From Litoreibacter ponti (GTDB lineage: Bacteria; Pseudomonadota; Alphaproteobacteria; Rhodobacterales; Rhodobacteraceae), in NCBI RefSeq assembly GCF_003054285.1, contig NZ_QBKS01000001.1, positions 558,001 to 622,000 on the forward strand: a stretch of 64,000 nt of DNA, read 5' to 3'. Below the pieces are notes generated by a model. That model saw only the letters and a program-made list of their open reading frames with translations. It did no database searches and was not told the DNA's origin. Numbering within the stretch: the first letter of the stretch is position 1; each line of letters begins with the position of its first letter. Shown here one piece after another: positions 58,243 through 64,000 of the stretch. Both the position numbers and the translations under genes were made by a program.

Positions 58243-58889
58243 TCGTGGGCGAACAGCCAGCTCAATATTGGCACCGCAATCAGTGTCGCCGCGATCTGAG
58301 CCACGATATAACCGGGGGCGTGGGCGGGCAGGATGCCTGCAAAGGTATCGGTAAAGCTGCGCGCGACGGTCACCGCCGGGTTGGCGAAGCTGGTCGATGC
58401 GGTAAACCAATAGGCCCCGGTGATGTAGAGCGCGACGAGGGTCGGAACGGTCTCCGGCCTTGATCTCAACCCGCCGAAGATGACGAAAAGCAGCCCGAAC
58501 ATGGCGACCATCTCCGCTGACCATTGCGCAACGCCCGTGCGCGACGTCGAGGACAGCTGAAAAATCGGCAGATCAAACATGATATGGGCGATCCACACGC
58601 CGATCACGCCGCCGATGACCTGACAGGCCACGTATGACATCGCAGATCCGGGGCCAATTTCACCGCGCAGGGCAAAGGCGAGGGTCACGGCCGGATTGAA
58701 ATGCGCACCAGAGAGCGGGCCGAGCGTCGTGATGATCGCATAGAGCATGCAGCCGGTCGCGATTGCATTGGCCAATAGCGCGAGGGCGGTGTCGTCCGTC
58801 AGGGCGTCGGCCATGATCCCCGATCCCACGACGGAGATCAGCAAGAGCGCGGTGCCGAGCGCTTCGGCGAGGTAGGCACGCGCGGTCAT
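58239..58889 (-). CDS. Aquaporin/MIP family channel
   Basis: A 216-residue major intrinsic protein. Both NPA boxes are present: GAHFNPAVTLAFAL (near 61-74) and FANPAVTVARSFTD (near 165-178), each at the start of a half-helix. The Arg of the selectivity filter follows the second box (NPAVTVAR). Six membrane helices fit the hydrophobic stretches. It may pass water or small neutral solutes such as glycerol or metalloids. It starts 72 bp from a bidirectional terminator. Confidence 0.92.
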   Translation of the reverse strand: MTARAYLAEALGTALLLISVVGSGIMADALTDDTALALLANAIATGCMLYAIITTLGPLSGAHFNPAVTLAFALRGEIGPGSAMSYVACQVIGGVIGVWIAHIMFDLPIFQLSSTSRTGVAQWSAEMVAMFGLLFVIFGGLRSRPETVPTLVALYITGAYWFTASTSFANPAVTVARSFTDTFAGILPAHAPGYIVAQIAATLIAVPILSWLFAHD

Positions 58890-58960
58890 GGCAGGCGTCG
58901 GGTCCTTGCACCGGCGGCGCCGCGCGGCATCAAGACAGCCCAGCGAAACACGTAATCCAT

Positions 58961-59000
58961 CGAAAAAGCCCCCTTACCAGCAGAGTGATACGGGGGCTTT
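58961..59000. terminator. Bidirectional terminator
   Basis: AAAAAGCCCCC (58961-58971) and GGGGGCTTTTT (58990-59000) form a perfect 11-bp stem with an 18-nt loop. It lies just after the CsbD-like gene on the minus strand, so it most likely ends that transcript and keeps it apart from the aquaporin gene. Confidence 0.85.
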
Positions 59001-59031
59001 TTAACAGGCATATGACAAAGGGCTAGGCGGC

Positions 59032-59376
59032 TTAGCTGCGTCCCATGGGGCGCGCGGCGAGGTCGTCGTCGCCGAATTGCCGGTCATCGTCCAACGGCGT
59101 CTCACCGGGGGGCAGCTCATTGGCCGACGCTGTTATAGACGCGTTATCGTGATGCTCCGACGTGATTACATCCGCAGGCACCTCGCCGTCGAGCCACTGG
59201 GCCAATTGCCGCTCTGCCTCCGCCGTGTCGGCGTCACTTTGCTTGGCGATCTCAGCCACCAAAAGGTCGCGCCGCCCGTCGATCGTCATCAGCCGTTCTT
59301 CTTCGATCTCCGGCCAGCGCTGCAGAAGGGCGGGCGAGAAGGCGGTCCAGTTTTGCGCAATGTCGTTCCAGGTCAT
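59032..59376 (-). CDS. CsbD-like small stress protein with acidic tail
   Basis: A 114-residue protein. The first 65 residues follow the CsbD pattern: MTWNDIAQNWTAFSPALLQ, RWPEIEEERLMTIDGRRDLL, and the helix EAERQLAQWLDG. CsbD proteins are stress-induced and of unknown function. The remaining tail is acidic and disordered-looking (PPGETPLDDDRQFGDDDLA). It is a stand-alone gene on the minus strand with a terminator downstream. Confidence 0.72.
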   Translation of the reverse strand: MTWNDIAQNWTAFSPALLQRWPEIEEERLMTIDGRRDLLVAEIAKQSDADTAEAERQLAQWLDGEVPADVITSEHHDNASITASANELPPGETPLDDDRQFGDDDLAARPMGRS

Positions 59377-59441
59377 TCAAGCTCTCCAATTTCCAGGTCG
59401 TCTGGAGAACCCGCCGATAGAGTGCTTTGTTCCAGCCCGGC

Positions 59442-60476
59442 CTAGTCGAACATGTCGCGCAAATTCACCGAGCTTTCCGAGCCGATCTTGTCGAAATGCG
59501 TATCCAGAAAGCGTGCGGCCGCGATCCGCCCGGCGGATTTGAGCTCTGCCAGAACATAGGGTTGTGGCAGGGTCTTGGTGGCGACCGAAAGCTGGGTCAT
59601 CAGCTCGTCATCGGCGATCATGTGCACCAGCACGTCCTTCATCGATCCTTCGGCCACTTTGCCATCGGCAATCAAATCGCGCACGAACTGTATCGCGCGC
59701 AGCTCGCGGAAGAGCGAGCCGTTGAAGCTGATTTCGTTGATGCGGTTCTGTATTTCAGTGGCCTTACGCGGCAGCTCTTCGCGGTGCAGCGGGTTGATAT
59801 TCACGATCACCACGTCCTGCGGCAGGTGCGGCTCGAACAGCGGGAACAGCGCCGGATTGCCCATGTAGCCTCCGTCCCAGTAGGCTTCTTCGCGCTCGGT
59901 CTTGGGATCGTAGATCTCGACCGCCTGAAACAGCGTGGGCAGGCAGCCAGAGGCCAGAATGCTGTCGGTTGAAATCTCGTCATGGGCGAAGATGCGGATT
60001 TTTCCGGACCGCACATTGGTCGCGCAGATGAACAGATCGGGACCGCTTTGGGCGCACACCTTGTCATAGTTGAACTGCTCGACGATGCGCGCCAGCGGAT
60101 GGTTGTAGAACGGCCCAAGCGCGTAGGGCGAGGTCATGCGCTGCAGCATGTCGAGCCCTTGGTAAAAGGGCGACATTTCAACCGCCTGACTGACCGCCGC
60201 AGGGCTGATCCCCAGCATCCAACCTTCCAGCGGGCCCATATCGGTCGCCCCGATCTCCCGCCACAGCCAATCCAGATTGTCCTTCGCCCCCTGACGCCCA
60301 TCCTTGAGCATGCCCGCCTTGAACGCGGCCCCATTCAGCGCGCCAGCCGATGTGCCGGTCAGCGCCGCGATGTCCAGGTCTTCTTCCTCGAGCAGGCGGT
60401 CGAGCACGCCCCATGTAAATGCGCCATGGGCTCCGCCACCCTGCAACGCAAGATTGATCCGCTTCTTCTTGCTCAT
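59442..60476 (-). CDS. Patatin-like phospholipase family protein
   Basis: A 344-residue lipid acyl hydrolase. The oxyanion-hole motif GGGAHGAFTWG (near 14-24), the nucleophile GTSAGALNG (near 41-49, catalytic Ser) and the Asp of the dyad in DGGYMGNPALFPLF (near 204) are all visible. It lies 37 bp downstream of bdhA in the same direction. The link to 3-hydroxybutyrate metabolism suggests action on polyhydroxybutyrate or its granule lipids, but phospholipase activity is equally possible. Confidence 0.9.
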   Translation of the reverse strand: MSKKKRINLALQGGGAHGAFTWGVLDRLLEEEDLDIAALTGTSAGALNGAAFKAGMLKDGRQGAKDNLDWLWREIGATDMGPLEGWMLGISPAAVSQAVEMSPFYQGLDMLQRMTSPYALGPFYNHPLARIVEQFNYDKVCAQSGPDLFICATNVRSGKIRIFAHDEISTDSILASGCLPTLFQAVEIYDPKTEREEAYWDGGYMGNPALFPLFEPHLPQDVVIVNINPLHREELPRKATEIQNRINEISFNGSLFRELRAIQFVRDLIADGKVAEGSMKDVLVHMIADDELMTQLSVATKTLPQPYVLAELKSAGRIAAARFLDTHFDKIGSESSVNLRDMFD

Positions 60477-60513
60477 GACCGGCCCGCCTTTAGGCGTTGG
60501 GCGCGTTCAACCC

Positions 60514-61296
60514 TCACAACGCCGTCCATCCGCCATCCACGGAAATCGTCGTCCCAGTGATCTGCTTGGCCGACTCGGAGCACAGGAAGGTCGCAACACC
60601 GCCCAGCTGTTCCGTCGTGGCGAATTCCTTGGAGGGCTGGCGCTCCAGCATGACCTCCTTGATCACGGTCTCCCGGTCCATGTCGTATTTCTTCATCGTA
60701 TCGGGGATCTGGCTTTCGACCAGCGGAGTCATCACGTAGCCCGGGCAAATTGCGTTCGCCGTGATCGGCTCCTGCGCGGTTTCCAGCGCGACCACCTTGG
60801 TCATGCCGACAACGCCATGCTTGGCCGCGACATAGGCCGATTTGTAGGGCGACGCCGTCAGGCCGTGGGCCGAGGAGATGTTGATCACGCGGCCCCAGCC
60901 TGCTTCGCGCATCATCGGCAGGGCGGCGGCTGTCGTGTGAAAGACCGAACTCAGCATGATCGCGATGATCGCATCCCACTTCTCGACCGGAAATTCGTCG
61001 ATCGGGGCGACATGCTGAATACCTGCATTGTTGACCAGAATGTCGCATTTGCCGGCGGTTTCGACCAAGCGCCGCGCATCTTCGCCGTTGGACAGATCGG
61101 CCTGAATGTAGCGCGCCTCATTGCCCGTAACGCGGGTGATCTCGTCGGCGAGCGCGTGGTCCTCCTTGTTCGCGGTGAAGGAATTGAGAACCACATTCGC
61201 GCCAGCCTTCGCCAGCTCTTGGGCGATGCCCAGCCCGATGCCGGAATTCGAGCCGGTGATTATGGCGGTTTTGCCGGAGAGCGGTTGATCAGACAT
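60514..61296 (-). CDS. bdhA: 3-Hydroxybutyrate dehydrogenase
   Basis: An NAD-dependent short-chain dehydrogenase that oxidises (R)-3-hydroxybutyrate to acetoacetate, in use of polyhydroxybutyrate. The 260-residue protein has IITGSNSGIGLGIA (cofactor, near 12-25), NNAGIQHVAPIDEFP (near 88-102), and the Ser/Tyr/Lys triad (INISSAHGL, SAYVAAKHG). The region PLVESQIPDTMKKYDM and QLGGVATFLCSESAKQITG match the D-3-hydroxybutyrate subgroup. ATG 61296 follows AAGGA by 9 bp. It precedes the patatin gene. Confidence 0.92.
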   Translation of the reverse strand: MSDQPLSGKTAIITGSNSGIGLGIAQELAKAGANVVLNSFTANKEDHALADEITRVTGNEARYIQADLSNGEDARRLVETAGKCDILVNNAGIQHVAPIDEFPVEKWDAIIAIMLSSVFHTTAAALPMMREAGWGRVINISSAHGLTASPYKSAYVAAKHGVVGMTKVVALETAQEPITANAICPGYVMTPLVESQIPDTMKKYDMDRETVIKEVMLERQPSKEFATTEQLGGVATFLCSESAKQITGTTISVDGGWTAL

Positions 61297-61478
61297 GGGC
61301 GCGATCCTTTTCGTTTGGAAACGGTGTTCTGTTGCAGTGCAGCATAAATGTTGCGGCTGCGAAGGAAAGCGCCGATCGTCCGCCTTTGGTTCCACGACGT
61401 GCTTTTGGAGTGAAGGTCAGATGGATTCAGTCTAGAAAAGCGCTGTGCGTCGCGTCCGTTTGGGTCTTGCGCGCGCGA

Positions 61479-62750
61479 TCACCCAAAAATCTGATTTCGC
61501 CCGCGGGCCTTGGCCTTGTAGAGGTTTCGGTCCGCGCGCTTCATAAGGCTAGCGGGCTCGTCGCCCGGCTGAAGCTCGGCCACCCCGACACTGATCGTCA
61601 CCCCGAACCGCGCGCTGGTTTCGTCGGTCTCGAATTGCATGCCCGCGATCGTGCGGCGCAGGCGGTCGGCAAGCTCCATCAGGCTGTCGCGATCCCCCCC
61701 AGGGCAGAGCACCGCAAATTCTTCACCGCCCACGCGGGCAGAGCGATCTTCGCGCCGGACACTTGCATCGGTCAGATGCGCCACCTGGATCAGAACGGCA
61801 TCGCCCTGAGGATGCCCGTAGGTGTCATTGACCGCCTTGAAGTGGTCGAGGTCGAACAGGATCAGGCCAAGATGGAAGGGGCTGTCGGCGTATTCCTCGA
61901 CATAGACATGGAGCATATTGTCGAAGGAACGGCGGTTCGCCAGCCCTGTGAGCGGATCAGTGTTGGCCTGGCGGGCCAGCCGCAGCGCTTTCTTGCCCAA
62001 AAGCTCGCTGATGCCCGCGAAATGCTCGCGCTGACGCATCGCGCGCCGCACGGCGGGGTACAGGACCCCGGCGCCGAGCAGGCACGCCACCATCACCAGC
62101 GCGAAGAAGGACCAGAAGACCGTCGGAATTTCCAGCTCGTGGCTCGGCACCACGATGGAGACCTCGCGCACGCCGCGCACGTCGCCCGCGCGCCAGTCAT
62201 TGCGTTTGAGACCCCATTTCGGCTCGTTGTGACAGGCCTCACAGCTTTCTTCCATCTTGATCGGCGTCGCGACCCGAATGCGGGCACCGCCGTCTTCGAA
62301 CCATTCAATGCGCTTGAATCGGGGCAGCTCACCTTCGGACAAGACCGCGATGGCCTGGCGCGCGAACGCATCAAGCGTACGGCTCCGCGCGGACGGGAAG
62401 GGGTCGTCGCTGTAGATATGGAAGCTGCTGTCTTCGATATTGGCGTCGGAATACCGCTCGGTCAGGGTGCGAATGAAACTTGCGGGAAATTGTAGACTGT
62501 GAGCGGTGCCTTGGTCGTCCTGGGTGAGAACATGCCCGTTGGCATCGAGGTATTCCGCAACGCTGAGGCTGTATTGCTCGTGAACGGCGTGAGCGAAGTC
62601 GAGCAGGATGTCGGCGCTTTCTTCCGCACGGTGCAAGACCACATCCCGCGCCCGCGAGATCTGGGTATGCAGCACGAAAACGGACGCGCACAGCGTCACG
62701 AGCAGCAAGGCCACTGCTGCCTCTGGCCAATTGAGTCGAACCCTGCCCAT
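61479..62750 (-). CDS. Diguanylate cyclase with Tll0287-like haem-binding sensor
   Basis: A 423-residue membrane protein. An N-terminal helix (AAVALLLVTLCASVFVL) leads into an extracytoplasmic DUF3365/Tll0287-like domain of about 180 residues with a CxxCH haem-c motif (ESCEACHNEP, near 172). A second helix (FWSFFALVMVACLLGAGVLY) is followed by a GGDEF domain: DPLTGLANRRSFD, FDLDHFKAVNDTYGH, and the active site VGGEEF. An inhibitory RxxD I-site (RRED) lies five residues before it, so product inhibition is expected. It should make c-di-GMP in response to redox state or a gas ligand. GGAG lies 6 bp before ATG 62750. Confidence 0.9.
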   Translation of the reverse strand: MGRVRLNWPEAAVALLLVTLCASVFVLHTQISRARDVVLHRAEESADILLDFAHAVHEQYSLSVAEYLDANGHVLTQDDQGTAHSLQFPASFIRTLTERYSDANIEDSSFHIYSDDPFPSARSRTLDAFARQAIAVLSEGELPRFKRIEWFEDGGARIRVATPIKMEESCEACHNEPKWGLKRNDWRAGDVRGVREVSIVVPSHELEIPTVFWSFFALVMVACLLGAGVLYPAVRRAMRQREHFAGISELLGKKALRLARQANTDPLTGLANRRSFDNMLHVYVEEYADSPFHLGLILFDLDHFKAVNDTYGHPQGDAVLIQVAHLTDASVRREDRSARVGGEEFAVLCPGGDRDSLMELADRLRRTIAGMQFETDETSARFGVTISVGVAELQPGDEPASLMKRADRNLYKAKARGRNQIFG

Positions 62751-62871
62751 CAGAGTCTCCACACCACTTTGACGCGGACGTAACCCAGGGCGGGTTAAGA
62801 CTTCCCCAGCACAGCCTGACCGAGCAGCAAATATTTATTGAGAATTGGACCGATCACTCCCCGCTCAGGCC

Positions 62872-62948
62872 AAAAAAAAACGCCAGCACGAAGCTGGCGT
62901 TAAGTTATTGAGGCAGGTTTCATACAGGCAAGAAACCTATCGAGCAGT
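62872..62948 (-). ncRNA. Predicted small RNA
   Basis: On the minus strand a promoter-like pair is followed by about 77 nt that hold two hairpins and a run of U. Hairpin one: AGGTTTC with GAAACCT (62915-62938, 7 bp, 10-nt loop). Hairpin two: AACGCCAGC with GCTGGCGTT (62879-62901, 9 bp, 5-nt loop), ending in nine U (62872-62880), a strong rho-independent terminator. No other minus-strand gene could use this terminator, since the frame on that strand above it is antisense to the peptide-binding protein gene. A compact U-rich end fits an Hfq-bound sRNA. Confidence 0.6.
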
Positions 62949-62954
62949 GACACC

Positions 62955-62983
62955 TTTATAAGCATGACACCGCCCGAGGCCAA
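62955..62983 (-). promoter_or_regulatory. Predicted promoter of the small RNA
   Basis: TTGGCC (62978-62983) and TATAAA (62955-62960) on the minus strand are separated by exactly 17 bp. Transcription would start near 62948. The pair is well placed for the hairpins and terminator downstream. Confidence 0.5.
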
Positions 62984-63062
62984 GCTAAAAGTTTGAAAAG
63001 GTTGAGAACCCTCTGTAGCCTCATCGTCAATAAGAGCAGGCCCAAAGAGGATTGTTGCCCAA

Positions 63063-64000
63063 ATGAACCCGAACTTTTTCCAATGCCTTCGCACGGGCGT
63101 GGCGAGTGTCGCCATGCTTGCAGCGTCCGGTGTGCTGGCCGAGCCAAAGCATGGCATAGCTATGTATGGCGAGCCCGCGCTTCCACCAGATTATGTGTCG
63201 CTCCCCTACGTTAATCCCGACGCGCCGGCCGGTGGAAAGGTTGCCGTTGGGGAAGTCGGAAGTTTCGATTCGCTTAACCCGCATATCCGAAAAGGGCGCG
63301 TCCCGTGGCAACTGCGCTTCCTCGGCTACGAGAGCCTGATGGGGCGATCCTATGACGAGGCATTTACGCTCTACGGCCTCATCGCCGAATCGATTGAGAC
63401 CGATCCGATGCATAAATGGGTCGAGTTCACTTTGCGTCCGGAGGCCCGATTCTCTGACGGTAGTGCGGTCACGGCGGAAGATGTGCTTTGGTCCTACGAG
63501 ACATTGGGCACAATCGGCCATCCCCGCTACAACGGCACGTGGACCAAGGTGGCCTCCGCCACGTCGCCCGCGCCGGGAAAGGTGCGCTTTGAGTTCACAG
63601 AGCCCGACCGCGAGCTGGCGTTGATCATGGGCATGCGCCCGATCCTGAAGAAGGCGCAATGGGAGGGGAAGGACTTCGCCGAAAGCGGGCTGGATGAAAT
63701 CCCGATCACCACCGCCCCCTACATCATCGACGATTTCGAGGCAGGGCGCTTCGTCTCGCTCAAGCGGGACCCGAATTACTGGGGGCGTGATATCCCGTTT
63801 CGGCGTGGCACACATAATATCGACGAGATCCGCATGGAATTCTTCGGCGACAGCACCGCGATGTTCGAAGCCTTCAAGGCCGGCGAGTTGAACACGATGC
63901 GCGAGACGAACGCCGCAAAATGGGCGCAGCAATATGACTTCCCCCGGGTGAGATCCGGCGAGGTCGTCTTGTCGGAAATTCCCCACGAACGACCGACCGG
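63063..64000 (+). CDS. ABC transporter substrate-binding protein, family 5, 3' end cut by window edge
   Basis: The first 312 codons of a peptide- or opine-binding periplasmic protein of family 5 (SBP_bac_5), closest in pattern to YejA-like proteins. A signal peptide runs from MNPNFFQCLRTGVASVAMLA to a VLAEP cleavage region. Then come MYGEPALPPDYVSLPYVNPD, the family core LAYE-like FLGYESLMGRSYDEAFTLYG, FTLRPEARFSDGSAVTAEDV and SLKRDPNYWGRD. The start is the ATG at 63063; GAGG lies upstream at a rather long distance, so the start is not certain. The frame is open to the right edge. Partner permease genes would lie outside. Confidence 0.88.
   Translation, partial: MNPNFFQCLRTGVASVAMLAASGVLAEPKHGIAMYGEPALPPDYVSLPYVNPDAPAGGKVAVGEVGSFDSLNPHIRKGRVPWQLRFLGYESLMGRSYDEAFTLYGLIAESIETDPMHKWVEFTLRPEARFSDGSAVTAEDVLWSYETLGTIGHPRYNGTWTKVASATSPAPGKVRFEFTEPDRELALIMGMRPILKKAQWEGKDFAESGLDEIPITTAPYIIDDFEAGRFVSLKRDPNYWGRDIPFRRGTHNIDEIRMEFFGDSTAMFEAFKAGELNTMRETNAAKWAQQYDFPRVRSGEVVLSEIPHERPT

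Noticed and set aside
63027..63986. 319-codon minus-strand ORF at right end
   Set aside because: Antisense to the peptide-binding protein gene, which has a signal peptide and clear family motifs on the plus strand.

Overview
The window reads as a stretch of core chromosome from a high-G+C marine-type alphaproteobacterium of the Rhodobacteraceae (Roseobacter group). The evidence is the block dusB-ntrB-ntrC-ntrY-ntrX-trkA-trkH-hfq-hflX, an NtrC that lacks the GAFTGA loop (known from Rhodobacter), a single-chain B12-dependent ribonucleotide reductase, a TakP-like TRAP transporter, fused ispDF, the leucyl-transferase Bpt, a VPLPA-CTERM protein and several small families common in Rhodobacterales (DUF2852, Lin0512, DUF2177). 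No phage, insertion sequence or CRISPR array was seen.

Layout. 0-3.3 kb: end of a LysE exporter, fabI, pdxH, a two-domain cold-shock protein, a DUF192 protein and tRNA-Pro(TGG). 3.3-7.8 kb: a long regulatory region (paired NrdR boxes, a perfect FNR-type palindrome) and nrdJ. 7.9-10 kb: small proteins, a Rieske oxygenase and an EF-hand protein. 10.1-13 kb: ilvB-(unknown)-ilvH behind a leader peptide and attenuator. 13-16 kb: a VOC protein, two Lin0512 proteins, an alpha/beta hydrolase and a VPLPA-CTERM protein. 16-23 kb: a Cache histidine kinase and NarL-type regulator divergent from a three-gene TRAP transporter. 23-26.6 kb: VOC, bpt, RDD, DUF2852, amt. 26.7-41 kb: ispDF-pgpA-cinA divergent from the nitrogen-regulation and potassium-uptake operon. 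41-50 kb: phosphatase, Ntn hydrolase, beta-hydroxyacid dehydrogenase, secreted caspase-like protein, YSC84 lipoprotein, hemB. 50-58 kb: mfd, then a four-gene operon (acyl-CoA ligase, DsbA/FrnE, YdjM-like, MFS) divergent from an XRE-cupin regulator. 58-64 kb: aquaporin, CsbD-like, bdhA-patatin, a haem-c type diguanylate cyclase, a predicted small RNA and the start of a family 5 peptide-binding protein.

How the genes work together. Nitrogen control (NtrBC, NtrYX, Amt) sits beside potassium homeostasis (TrkAH) and RNA-level control (Hfq, HflX, DusB). The kinase/regulator pair next to the TRAP genes resembles the DctSR/DctPQM layout, so organic-acid sensing and uptake are probably linked. Branched-chain amino acid synthesis appears to be controlled by ribosome-mediated attenuation. 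nrdJ appears to be under NrdR and possibly oxygen control.

The observations most worth testing are a predicted ~77-nt minus-strand sRNA at 62872-62948, an unlisted 57-codon ORF packed exactly between ntrB and ntrC with its own strong ribosome binding site, the ilv leader peptide, the nrdJ regulatory sites, and a frameshifted gene remnant at 47.2-47.5 kb.
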